DNA of 64,000 nucleotides from Serpula lacrymans var. lacrymans S7.9 (lineage: Eukaryota; Basidiomycota; Agaricomycetes; Boletales; Serpulaceae). The translations under genes were made by a program, and so were the position numbers. The notes beneath the pieces were generated by a model. The model saw nothing but the letters and a program-made list of their open reading frames with translations. It was not told where the DNA came from and made no database searches. This document shows positions 22,038-32,793 of this stretch, piece after piece (positions within the stretch are counted from its first letter, which is position 1; every line of letters starts with the position of its first letter). The stretch covers positions 758,723-822,722 of the forward strand of contig NW_006763290.1 in NCBI RefSeq assembly GCF_000218685.1, given 5' to 3'.

Positions 22038-22673
22038 GAGCAACAGAGTACAAAATGTGGTTGACGATAAATGGAAAAAATGTAGTGTGAACAAGGAAGT
22101 GAATGACACACCATGAAGTAAAGTTGAGGCCTTTTCAATATATTCAGTGCAAGAGGACGTTGTGAGGGAAGGAAATTACAACAAGGGTTCCAATTTTTAG
22201 GGGCTGGTGTTCGTAGAACATGTGTTTATGCAGGAAAAAAAATGCGGGACAAATTTTTTTAAGGAGTGTTCATTTCATAATTTTGAGGACATGCCAACTA
22301 TTGAAAGTTGTGGGGCTTGTGGAGGCCTTTACGTAGCGAAAGAAACGAGGTGGCCAAAAATTTTGGGGAGCGTACATTTCATAATTTTCTGGACTTCCAA
22401 AATATCTCCAATCATAATGGACTTGTTTGTTGGAAGGGCCGCCGAAGGAAATGGGGAACAATCAGTTATTCAAAATCCTGTGGGGTAGGCGTGATTTAAA
22501 TACTCGTTGGGCCAAAATATCTACAGTTCACAGGCCGAATAAAAACAATTTATTAATGTTCTATCTACCAAAATATATGGTGGAGTCAGAGTCCTTTAGG
22601 GGTTGCCAAAGAGAGCCTCATGTATTCAATTTTAGGGTTTGAGGTTGTTTTAGTATATGGTGCTTCTAACTGG

Positions 22674-23716
22674 CTAGGTGCGAGCTGTCAGAGATTGATA
22701 TGCCCAAGTTCTGATATCACGCACCTTTGCAAACTCTGCAGCTTTTGCTAGTTGCAAAACATGTTCAATGTTGAGATGTGCGCATATTTTGTGAAGGCCA
22801 GATGCATTGCGGGTTGTGCTGATATCGAACGTAAAGCCCATGTCGACAAAGTCCCCAATGGATAAGACGGCTGATGAATAGGACACAATAGCACCGCTCT
22901 CATCACACCATGCAATCTGGACTTTATCTGTAACCCTCCAAGCACAATCAACCGCTTTCATCCAGCAAAAGGGATTGTCGGAGGGTAAGAGGACACTTTT
23001 TTTATTTTGATTATCTTTCCTGATCTTTGCATATTCAGTTGAGTTGACTTATGTAACTATGTAGCACATACCTTGGTAAAAACCCGGTGTTACATGAATA
23101 TGTTGTGGTTTATGGAAGGATCTGCTTCAACATGCTAGTAATCACCCAATGCAGCATAGATGATTTGACGCAAGTTCTTGATGGCGTGCAAAGCAGGAAC
23201 CCATGGCTCCCAATGATTGTGTCCTTTCAGGTTTACATATTGAATGGCAGAAGGGATTGTTTTCCAGTCGCTAGGGGGAGACAATGGATTAAATTGTTAA
23301 GTTGAAAGACTTTACCATGTCCAAGACCCAAAAACCTTTAAGTTGAATTTACCCAACAGACCTTGAACATGGATTGTGACTGGATATAGGGATTCGATCC
23401 CGTCACTGCAAGGAGTCTTGTACAGTAGAAGGTGGTTTTGGGTTTTGTTGACTTCTGAGGGGTTTTGGGCGACATGTGCCCACTTGCAAAGATCTTCAAA
23501 TGTGGATGGGACAACCTCCCACGCTTAATGCTCTTCATTCCCTTCAAGCAGAGGCTTCATAAACTGCGGTGGCCATTTGTTATGCACTAAAATTACTGTA
23601 GTATCTGTAGATGCATGCTCAGTGACGTGCAGCAAGATGCAATTAAGAAACCCGAACCTTGGATGAAAGACATGGAAATGGGCGGATGAGAACAGACAGT
23701 CGGCAAGCTCAGACAT
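22674..23716 (-). pseudogene. multi-exon gene of unknown function (U1), one stop
   Basis: It starts MSELADCLFSSAHFHVFHPR at 23716. The frame meets TAA at 23525-23527 but continues sensibly as AWEVVPSTFEDLCKWAHVAQ, KTPCSDGIESLYPVTIHVQG. A second exon (about 23270-23150) reads DWKTIPSAIQYVNLKGHNHW and HAIKNLRQIIYAAL with a GTGATT donor. The last exon (22980-22674) reads AVDCAWRVTDKVQIAWCDES and ends YQSLTART. CAA to TAA explains the stop. The exon 1 to exon 2 junction phase is unresolved. I do not recognise the family. It is the first of three same-strand unknown genes. Confidence 0.45.
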
Positions 23717-23901
23717 TTAAGAAAGCCCAAAAAAACCCTTTATTTGGGATGAAAAGAGGGCTGATCAATGTTCATGATCATTTTTAAATAGAGAAAATGC
23801 AATTTTTGGGGTGACAATGTTTCCAGTGCACGTAGAATGAGGGTAAGGATGATTTAGAGAGGGCACTTGGCATAAAAAGAGACACTTACTGTGTCAAGTC
23901 C

Positions 23902-25570
23902 TTGCAATGTCTTCAAATGGTGTACCCGGCTTTCTTGTCGCAGACATGTCAGTTGAACTCGTAGAACAAGTATTTGATGAGATGAGTGTTGTTGATCTGT
24001 CAATGTATGGATAGACTGCACACACCAATTATAGTTGTTTGCAGTGTTACCTGTACCAATGGTTCATCTGCACTTTGCACCCTTATTTTCAAAATTCTGT
24101 CCACGTCCTTTGCCTGCTGCATACAATGTATAGTGTTATATCTGGTTCTACTGCGCTATTGTACTTTTCTCTGTCAATGGCACAACATGCTGGTGACGTG
24201 GACTGGTAGGTTGGTTCACAGCACGTTCAGAAGGTTTTGCGATAACTTTACTACATCGAAGGCTATGTTATCATTTACAGCCATACAACATCAGGAAAAA
24301 TGGGGGTAGCTATTTAGAGCTCTATAACACTATAAGTACTCATAAAGCTGTTATAGTGGTCAAACCTGTTATAGAACCTCTGCCATCTATAGGTCCTCAT
24401 ATAGCTCTATAAATGCTCTTATAGATGTTGAAAATTGTTGTGTGGCTGATAAAAAAAATTAACACAGACAGGATTTGAACTCTCAACCTGCTAGTCAGCT
24501 TTTGGGTGACTAAGCAACCTATAGCCACACATCACATTTATCCACTACACCATGAAAGCTTATAAAATGTATCAGGGATACAAACTACTATTTCAGCAAT
24601 ACAGGCTACATAATTAATTAATACTGTATGATTTATTAGCCCTTTTAAGCACCTTGAACTATATTATAACTATGACCTTCACAGCTATAGGAGCTATGTA
24701 GGCTGCTATAGGCTATAAGAGCACTTATAGTACCTTGCCTATAATAATATACTTGACTCCAAACACTTTTAGCCTCTTTCTATTATTGAACAAGTTTATT
24801 AGATTAATCCAGAATTTAAGAGAATTATAGATACTTCTCCCCTTGGTTAAAATTTTGCCTACTACTATGCTATAAGAGCTATAAGAGCTATGATTGCACT
24901 GATAGTACTATAGTTTCTATGAATGCATTTATATATATAGGTGGTGGCTATATAGCACTATATAGCAAAAGGATTTTTCCTGATGAAGGGACAAGTCAAG
25001 GTACAAACCTCAGGCTGGAATGACAGGAGTGATTACTATGTGCAACAGAAGTTGCACCGTCAATGTCGTTGTGTCTGGCACCAATCATAGCATCACGTCT
25101 ATCTTTCACTTCCATTTGATGGCCATTATGAACTTCATTTTGGGAGATGGTTTCTTTTCTGCATATCCAAGTCTCACCAACAACGGGCACTCCTTGATCA
25201 ATCCAGGATCTTACAGTTCTTGTGGCTATCTCATGCCTCCCGTTGACCTCTTTCCGTGCTACAATAAATAGCTCAAACGAGGGTTTGAGATCAGCTTTAG
25301 TCCAGGTAGTTGGGAGTCAACTAAATACATCTGTCGTATTGCTCACAATTGTCCACATACCGTGAGGTCCACGTTCGGCAAAGGATGTTTCTATATGCTG
25401 TTCAAAGATGACGAGGGAAAAGTGATATGTCAAGGAGGGAAAGCAGCACCGAGGTGTTATCAGAAAGGGTTGGCAGTTGTGTGGTGCTTGGGAGGCTATA
25501 GTTGTGACAGCAGTTACGAGACATTGCATCTGTTTGTTAGTGCAAGGGGGTCAAGAACGCCGTACCATTA
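23902..25570 (+). pseudogene. NTase-like family gene, second copy, interrupted
   Basis: Near 23908 the frame reads MSSNGVPGFLVADMSVELVE, QVFDEMSVVDLSMYG, an F-box-like start. It then passes through stops to VISGSTALLYFSLSMAQHAG, DVDWxVGSQHVQKVLR, where GS...DVD fits a nucleotidyltransferase fold. After the 24304-24975 insertion it continues HSITSIFHFHLMAIMNFILG, FFSAYPSLTNNGHSLINPG, and later FGKGCFYMLFKDDEGKV (25362 onward). These blocks parallel the copy at 4581-5533. Stops TAG and TAA interrupt the first half. The role is unknown; motif assignment is inference. Confidence 0.5.
24304..24975. mobile_element. AT-rich insertion with CTATAAGAG repeats and a tRNA-like segment
   Basis: About 670 bp dense in short palindromic words (GCTCTATAA, CTCTTATAG, GCTATAAGAGCTATAAGAG). 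On the minus strand 24556-24458 holds TGGTGTAGTGGATAA (A box), AGTTCAAATCC (B box) and then TTTTTTTT, a pol III terminator. It splits the NTase-like gene. Clear target duplications were not found, so the limits are approximate. Confidence 0.5.
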
Positions 25571-25599
25571 AGGAGGAAGAGGGTGGCAATATGGAATGG

Positions 25600-26580
25600 T
25601 GGTATTGGTTAACACTGGGGCAGATCGTTGGAGGAAAGATTGAGGTTGATGTACTGTGCCATTGTTGCTGTATCAAGTTGTTTCAATCGAGAAAATTCAG
25701 AGCGGAATTATTCACCTAAGTGGTAGTAGACTTTTGTTGAAGGAAACCAACAAAGAATTGCTATGCCGTTTAGTGTTCTAGCATGGGACAACATGACATA
25801 TGCACTTTGGAGGCTGCAGCAACCTGTGAGGTCTATAATAACATTATCTACTGATTGTCCTTGGATCTTGTAATCGGTGAAAGCAAATGCAGGTAGGAGA
25901 GGGAGTTGTCTCCTGTTGATCTTCCAGTTGCAACCATCTTCATCTTTGTAGGTAAAGGAGGTAGGAACAGGCAAAATGGGTACAACACCGAGAGGTAAGC
26001 CAGGTGCTTGTAACAGACAACCAGGAATTCTGACATAAGCACATTCCGCGTATTGATTACCCTTCTCATTTACAGTAAACTTGATGCTCTCCAGAATGCC
26101 TTGTGAGCCATTCACAATGTTTTCTTTTATGGCGACATTTTCCATAATCATAACGGGCATGGAACGAATTAGAGGCAAGAAACCCAAGTTATCTTGGGTC
26201 ACACTTGACCTTATGTTCCAGATACGCTGTTGGATATAGTCCGGTAACTTTTTCTTCTTGTAGGTGTGGGTGGAGCAATAGACATGAAAGTCTTGATCAG
26301 TTGACGCTGCAAAACAGATGACTTTTTGAAGGTTGAGTGCGTCCCTGATGACTTTCTCCGCAACTATGACTGGTGCATTTCTGAATTTTTGAAGAGCTCC
26401 TGGATCATGCGCAAGTAGTACGTGGATCATTTGGTTGTGTAGGACGGCATAATCAGAGCAAGCGTAGTTTTCACCGGTTCCCCTTTGAAATTTGTCTTTC
26501 TCCAGTTTACCATTCTAAGCTCGTCCAGATTGTATATGATGTAGGAGATTGACGAAGTCAGGATCTTCATGGGCACACCA
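25600..26580 (-). pseudogene. Helitron PIF1-type helicase, C-terminal fragment
   Basis: The 240-codon frame 25708-26430 reads APVIVAEKVIRDALNLQKVI, IRSMPVMIMENVAIKENIVN (helicase motif region with NG), FAFTDYKIQGQSVDNVIIDL (motif of the QGxS/T type) and LQSAYVMLSHARTLNGIAIL (SR/AR motif), the last motifs of a PIF1-family SF1B helicase. Translation continues past a TAA at 25708 as FRSEFSRLKQLDTATMAQY, so that stop is probably CAA by C-to-T. The upstream part (to 26580) reads DFVNLLHHIQSGRA before another stop. Walker A and B motifs are absent. It resembles Helitron lineage B, whose helicase at 31551-32330 lacks exactly this half. Confidence 0.75.
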
Positions 26581-27146
26581 ATTTTTCTTTAACTCTACAA
26601 TGTGTGTAAAATGACGCCATAGAAAAGCGCCATGGAGTGCTGATTGGCCATAAGTGGTTTGTGTGGTGTTAGGCATCAATTTAGTGATTAATTAATTACT
26701 GAATAAAGCATGATCTCGCACAGGTGCCAATTGGCAGTACTCATCCTATGGGAAATGTCACTGAGCAGGCATGCAGATACCATGGAAATCTTGTCGATGA
26801 CAAGATACTTGATGTCAGAGCCAGTGATATGGTATTTCCTTATCCATCAAAGACATATCAATCACACAAATTGAGGGTATATGAATGGATGTGAATGTAG
26901 ATATCAAAGTCAAAATTTTGTGAATTGTTGCAAGGAGAAGTGATGGTGATGGATCAGGTGAGATAGGGGATGTTTGTGCTAGTGGATGCAATATAAGAAG
27001 GATATACCATGTTGGTAGCGGTAAGTGTGATTATGAAGCAGAGATGGACTCGCCATTATCTTCTCATCCGTCAAAATAACACCATGAGCACCCCAACACA
27101 AAATAGGTTATCTAGATAGTACAAAGATGTACCCCAAGTGGTTCCT
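26581..27146. other. stretch without a supportable gene
   Basis: Sequence between the helicase fragment and the isomerase fragment. No motif or sustained frame was seen on either strand. Confidence 0.5.
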
Positions 27147-27715
27147 TCATCTATCCGTTGTCAAACGGCACATCAATGATAAAGTTTCTGTTATTGCTGA
27201 CAACAGGGCCCGCTTTTGCTACCGCCATCCAAAGTGTGGCGCGTGGAGAGCCAAGGATGTGGTGCATGTTTTGGAGCACTTTGTTGTAGGCAAAGGGGAC
27301 AACTTTGATTGGCACACCAAGAGTGAACTGAGAATTCATATGGTGCCATGGTAGTGCAAGAATTGCAAAGAGGCATGGTGAATAATGGATTTGTGAAAGT
27401 GGGAGCCACATATCAGTACTATGTGGGTGAACATGGACAAAGGATAATGTATGTTTGTACCAAGGTACTTGACATTCTTGCAGTAGTCTGCTACTAAAAT
27501 GAAACTGTTTGGTAACATCATATCAGCATGAAGATAAATAAAGTAAAAGTCCCAAATTTTGGAGATTCAACAACACAAAAGAGGGAAAAATGTACGTCTT
27601 AGTGGCTTCTGCAAGTACTTTCTCTCTCAGGTGACACCCTCCTCTGCCTTTAATGCAGTTGAGCTCGTGATCCACTCTGTGATAGGCAGTGTGAATATTG
27701 ATGGAAATGAGTAGA
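27147..27715 (-). pseudogene. ribose-5-phosphate isomerase A fragment (captured gene piece)
   Basis: The minus strand reads VDHELNCIKGRGGCHLREKV and LAEATKT (27660 region), then FILVADYCKNVKYLGTN (27500), then GVPIKVVPFAYNKVLQNMHH, ILGSPRATLWMAVAKAGPVV and NNRNFIIDVPFDNG (27320-27151). These are consecutive conserved blocks of RpiA/Rki1: the KGGGG..REK loop, VADxxK, the P-I-E-V-x-P segment and GPVVTDNGNFIID. Blocks 1-2 and 2-3 are separated by introns or decayed introns. Several conserved residues are changed (GGG to GRGG, RMA to WMA, DNG to NNR), and a TAG follows DNG. Both N- and C-terminal ends are missing. It lies upstream of the helicase fragment on the same strand, suggesting Helitron capture. 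Confidence 0.72.
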
Positions 27716-28387
27716 CTCATCTTTTTTCATGCCATTTCTATAGGTACACTGCGGTGTTACAATCTTGGAGACTATTTGAGTGAGACAAGATGAGAATGAA
27801 GGATGAGGAGGTTACCTACCCATCAAAATTACAAAGTGGACTGTAGCTATGGGATTATATCATTGACTTGAGACCAGTGTGCTTGCCGTCAGTGGTTATT
27901 CCTGGTCCCTCAGTGACCAGGTTGAGTAGATACCATTCCTTGTCGCAAATTGTATAGGACCGTCTTCCAGTTTGTCCTTGTTTACAAAATGTCCTTTTTT
28001 CATTTTTGCACCCTTCTCTTATTGTTATTGATAATTGCTCTTCAAGTAGTCAACTACTACACTCCATCTCACTATCCTTCACCCAATTGTTCAACGGTCG
28101 TGTCTTTCTAGGTTGTGATCTGGTTGTGATCTTTATGATTCACTCACTGGTGGTGTCTGAAACTGAAGGTGATGTTGAGGGGGAAATCACAAGTGCACAT
28201 CTCAACCAGTGTGTTTGATGGAGAGGAACTCCCTACACTATCTTGCTATCCTGTTGGATGTATGCTGCTTGTACAGGTCCTTTCTCTGACTCACTTACTA
28301 GACAATTATACTTATCTGACTTGTTCACAATTGTGATCCATTGCGGCAACCCATAACATTACTTCTATTTGTTGTGCTACCAAATCT
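27716..28387. other. stretch without a supportable gene
   Basis: No frame with a recognisable motif. It may include the 5' region of Helitron B, but no TC terminus could be fixed. Confidence 0.45.
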
Positions 28388-28462
28388 GTGCTCCTCGCTT
28401 TACTATGTGATCATGCTTGTTCTCAGATCTGTTCCTTATGGCTCATATTTACCTTTCAAGCC

Positions 28463-29399
28463 ATGATTCACCCTCATACTCGTCTCCAAAATGCTCCGCC
28501 CGCCATCTCAATGCATGAAGCCTTGCGAGAGCACCTCAGTGCATTGGACAGAGAATTGGAACTGCAAAGATTAACATATGCACATCAACACACACACAAT
28601 ATCACTGATACTGCTAACTTTCCTTGGATCGCTACACAACAACAGAAACATGACATTATTCGTGCGTGGCAAACACAATACACTGTTGATGCGCTTACAA
28701 GGAAGACTTGCGCCGTTAGTGCTCACAGGTTTGCGCCCACTCATATTCATGTTGTGTATGGCTCTGACATTGACCTTTCCCTCTTGACAAACTTTTCCCT
28801 TCCCCGTCATGTGTTACCTGACAACTATGACTTGCGTTATACAACGAGGCAATTTTACACGTCAATGGGCACCACACCCCTTGGTTACTTGGTGACATCA
28901 ACATTTGTGGGAGTTGTTGGCACAGCCTGCTTCATAACAATAAGCAGCCAATAGATGCTTTAGCAAACTTTCAATATCATGGCCATCAATGTGTACCTGT
29001 TACAGTACGTAATGCATTTTCTGCTGCCAGTATGGACCTTCATCTCACAGTGTTCCCACTGCCGTCCAACTTAATTTCCTTCCAAGTGAAAGGGTTGGTG
29101 AGACCGCTTCATGTTGCGCTGACTATACTGATCGTGAGGAGAACCTTGTTGAACATAACACTGAAGAAGACAATTCTGATTTTGTTCTTGAAGCTGTGGG
29201 TTACACAAATGGAGATCACTCACCTGCTAGCTATCGGCTGATGAAAGCTACTGCTCTTGCCCACTGTCTAGACGGTAAACAATTTGTTGAGATGTGTTCT
29301 GGTTCCCACCTACTTGCTGACCACGGTCCTGCCCTGTTGACATACCTTTTTCCCCACTTAGACCCCTGGGGAATAGGCTGTTTTTATCATCCCGATTGA
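28463..29399 (+). pseudogene. Helitron B N-terminal domain
   Basis: 28463-28870 reads MHEALREHLSALDRELELQR, KTCAVSAHRFAPTHIHVVYG, LPRHVLPDNYDLRYTTRQFY, a pattern I know from the N-terminal part of basidiomycete Helitron proteins. The frame shifts near 28930. Later pieces read ANFQYHGHQCVPVTVRNAFS, AAS, and LMKATALAHCLDGKQFVEMC (29225) on to 29399. Broken by frame changes. Confidence 0.65.
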
Positions 29400-29441
29400 C
29401 GTCCTGACCAAGCTATATCTTTTGAGCGCCAGTTTTGCAAC

Positions 29442-31517
29442 TTGCTATTGCAAGATGACTCTCCCTTTCAAAGTGACCCCAACTTTGTGTATGTTTGTTG
29501 GAACATAATGCAGCGACGTGAAGTCATGAAACATGTCACCTTTTGTGTTCAAGCTTCCGAACGCATATTAATAGGTAGGCAAATTAGTGAACAAGCACCC
29601 GCACTTACCAATCTCATTCGTATCTGGAAGTCCAACCCTTACGCAAAACCTTCCAACCATCAACAGAAAGCTGCTGTCAAGCTTCTTAATCGTTTAAAAT
29701 TCTTAGCCAAGGATGTGAAGGGTAGTAGTGGCTACAAGCAGTGTTGGTGCAATGAGATCTGTGTGTTGATGAAGCTGTTAGGTACTCTGGCTTTATTTTT
29801 GACTATTGATTCTTCAGATATCAATCACTTTTTGGTCAGCCTCTTTGGTGACGTGTTGCCCGAGGAGCGGAAAACTTTGAGTATACTGCAAAGGTCTGTA
29901 TTTGTTGCAAAGAACCCTGGTTCAGCCACTCTCTGTTTTGATCATATCATTACCAGTTTTATAAACACCATTTTGAAGTATGGTAGCAAGCAACCTGGCT
30001 TGTTTGGTGTTTGTGACACATACTATGGGATGGTTGAGGCTCAGGGGAGAGGTACTTTGTATTATCACCTGCTGATATGGATATGCGGCAATTCTAACCC
30101 TCAAAGCTTGTGTGATCGCATATTGGCAGACAAGGACTACAAGACCCAGATTTCCACTTGGTTGGAGTCTATCATTCAATGTGAGCTGCCTGGTATGATG
30201 GAAGTTGTAATCGACAGCCCTGACCATCCACTTCAGAGGCCTCCACGTGCACCCGACCAACTAGATCCTAGACTTGCAGATTGGCCGATATTGAGTGAAG
30301 ACAATGTTCATTTTGCACAACACTTTCAAGACTTTGTTACTGATTTAGCGCTCACATGTAATTGGCACAAGCATACGGACATGTTCTGGAAACACTTGCG
30401 ACCGGGAGAGCCTTGCAATGACTCACATCGTAGGATGCAAATAAACGGGTCTACTCATTCTCTCACTGAACTTGATAGTGAGACCCAAGGAATATTATTG
30501 TGGAGATTGCACCCAAAGATTAACAACTTTAATGACATTGTCATCTTCCTACTTAAGTGTAATATGGACATCAAATATGTTGGTTCGGGTGAAGCGGCAA
30601 AAGCCTTACTTTACTATATAAGTGATTATATCACTAAGAGCACGCTCCCCGTGCACGTTGGCCTGGATGCATTGCGTTACGCGATTAAGCAGAACAAGAA
30701 GAAATTTCCCCAAAGTGACGACACTCCTGAGTTGGTGAGGAGTCAAAGTTTGTTCACTAAAAGTGTAAATGCTATAATGGCTCGTCAAGAGATGTCACAT
30801 CAACAAGTCATGTCCTACCTCATTGGAGGAGGGGACTGTTATTGTGTTATTAGATGGTCTGAATTTGACCAATACATGTCTTCCCACTTCGCTGGAGACC
30901 TTCAGTCTTCATCCTCTGTAGAAGATGATAGTGATGTCCCTTTTCATGACAACGCTGGGCACCTACTTCCCTGTGCTGATGACCAAACTGCACTTACAGA
31001 GGAGATTAGTGTGAGTGTCAAAAACAACTATATCTCGATCAATAGCGACTTACAAGATTATTGCTATTGTAGTGAAGAAGAGGTTTTCCAAAGTCTTCCT
31101 TTATGGGACTACATCGAATGCTGCCAAAAGATCCTTAGCTCCCATAAGTCTGCAAGACTAATGTATCATACAGACAAGGTTCGTCACGAGGATGGATGTT
31201 TGCGACTACGACCTGGTAGATCTGCAGCACCCAGAGGGCAATTCCTGCATGAACACCCACGGATGAGAGAACATCATCTCATGCCTGTCCTTCTGGGGCG
31301 CCCTCTTCCAAGACCTGATCGTGATGGTGAGGAGTTTGATAATTGGAGTTGGGCGATGCTCATTTTGTTCAAGCCCTGGAGACATCCCTCCAACTTGAGA
31401 TCTACAAACGAGAGTTGGACAGAAGCATTTCAACATTATGATTTCTCACCTCAACATAAAATGCTCATTGAAAATGAATGCAAGGACGTAAGAGACCTAC
31501 ACTCCCACGTCCGTTGA
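29442..31517 (+). pseudogene. Helitron B Rep (Helitron_like_N) with mutated HUH site
   Basis: This is the longest open frame in the window (691 codons). It includes FQSDPNFVYVCWNIMQRREV, SRYK-like WKSNPYAKPSNHQQKAAVKL, SSDINHFLVSLFGDVLP and VEAQGRGTLYYHLLIWICG. The last is the rolling-circle Rep motif 2, normally His-x-His. Here codons 30060-30068 read Tyr-Tyr-His, so the first His is lost (CAT to TAT, a C-to-T change). Further on, KALLYYISDYITKSTLPVHV is the Tyr-containing motif 3 region. The frame then runs through acidic and His/Pro-rich parts to HSHVR. The open frame survives but the metal site does not, so it is scored as inactive. Confidence 0.82.
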
Positions 31518-31550
31518 ACAAACCCGCATCAACCTGAACTATTCACCGCA

Positions 31551-32340
31551 ATGGATGGTATGCAGCATTCAGATGACATTGAGGGTCTCAGATTCTCTGT
31601 TCTAAATGACCCCTCCCTGCAAACAATGGGGTTAGATGATCATGATGACAATGCTTTCGAGGAAGATGTAGCTCAAACGGAAAGCAGTGATCTCACCAAT
31701 TGTGAACGTATTCTTCTTAACATGAATTGCTGTGGAATTTTTGATGTCATTCCCAATGCACCTGTAAACCCCAATCTTCACCACTCAACTCTCATGGCTG
31801 ATTGTGACAAAAGGTTAATAGGTATGCAAGCATTGATGATGAAAGAGATCAAGTCAAAAAAAAGACCTACATCAAACAGACCTTCAAATAGTGACGACTT
31901 GCCACCAACTGGACATTTGGAGGATTTTGCTGAGCCCCTCACGCATGTCACTAAGATTGCAGGTCCCTCACATCACGCCCTCCCATCCACGTCCTCTCCT
32001 ATTGACTATCTATCAGATGTGATCTGCAACACAGGCATCGCCGGTAACAACAAGCACAAACAAGCATTTTGGATAGTTGGCAACCATTTTCTCTGTAATG
32101 CTGATAATCAGCTCTTGCTGCATATCACGGGTATAGGTGGTTCTGGAAAAAGCCATGTTATCAATGTGATTGTCGAATTATTCAAGAGAAACAATGCTGC
32201 TCATCGGATTATCATGAGTGCTCCCACAGGTTGTGCTGCTGTGTTAATAAAAGGTTACACAATTCATGCACTGACTTTTCTACCAAAAACCGAACACAAA
32301 CCAAAACAAGAGCAATTGGAAGTAATCTGGTTGCACCATC
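31551..32340 (+). pseudogene. Helitron B PIF1-type helicase, N-terminal half
   Basis: Frame MDGMQHSDDIEGLRFSVLND leads through a linker to NKHKQAFWIVGNHFLC, HITGIGGSGKSHVINVIVEL (Walker A, GSGKS) and MSAPTGCAAVLIKGYTIHAL. It stops matching after LEVIW at about 32330; motif II (DE) and later motifs are missing. The next residues (LHHHGTWHYTKC) are unrelated. It follows the Rep frame by 33 bp, and in intact Helitrons both belong to one protein. Confidence 0.78.
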
Positions 32341-32793
32341 ATGGGACATGGCACTACACCAAATGTTATATTGATCCCCGTATCCTGCTGACAAGCAATA
32401 ATTTGTCAGCTCTTATCCAAATGCGTCAAAGTTCCTCGTCCTAGCACCACCACTGTATTATATCTCCCATATCCTCTGGTCTCTCTGCCCATCAATAGCT
32501 CTGCTTCATCCACATATATCCAAGAAAACCCCTGCTGACAGCCAGCTACTCTTTGGGGTGTTGCCAGAGAATTCTGCACTAATTTGGGTGCCAATATTTG
32601 AAGATGGCAGAACTGAGGAATGCTGTAGGGCAGTGATACCATACCATTTGGCTACACACACTTATTCATTCATCATTTTTATTACAATTTTTGTAGATCC
32701 AATGCCAAATTGTTCTGTAGAAGTAATTACAATTACATTACATTACATTGAGCTGAATAATTGTTATAATTGCTGCGCCTTGTAGACCTGCTA
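32341..32793. other. junction stretch without a supportable gene
   Basis: Lies between the truncated Helitron B and the PIF-type relic. A minus-strand frame at 32406-32642 has no recognised family. Confidence 0.45.

Larger units (their letters stand above)
28388..32340 (+). mobile_element. Helitron B (second lineage), 3'-truncated
   Basis: The order on the plus strand is an N-terminal region (28463-29400), the Rep core (29442-31517) and the helicase N-terminus (31551-32330). It is diverged from Helitron A: the Rep motif is AQGRGTL...HLLIWI rather than QKRGLPHMHLLIFL. The homology stops after the helicase segment QEQLEVIW at about 32330. Neither end was located. The frames are disturbed by at least three shifts or stops. 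Confidence 0.8.

Noticed and set aside
24304..24975. CRISPR-like array of CTATAAGAG repeats
   Set aside because: Repeats are short, palindromic, irregularly spaced and overlap; the host is a eukaryote. An AT-rich mobile insertion explains them better.
18833..27715. Starship or other giant cargo element
   Set aside because: No captain-type tyrosine recombinase lies at an edge, no terminal repeats were found, and Starships are known from Pezizomycotina. The only tyrosine recombinase in the window belongs to a DIRS-like element at 58-59 kb.
32406..32642. possible DEAx helicase motif (VDEAE) on the minus strand
   Set aside because: An isolated short motif in a 78-codon frame with no other helicase blocks around it.
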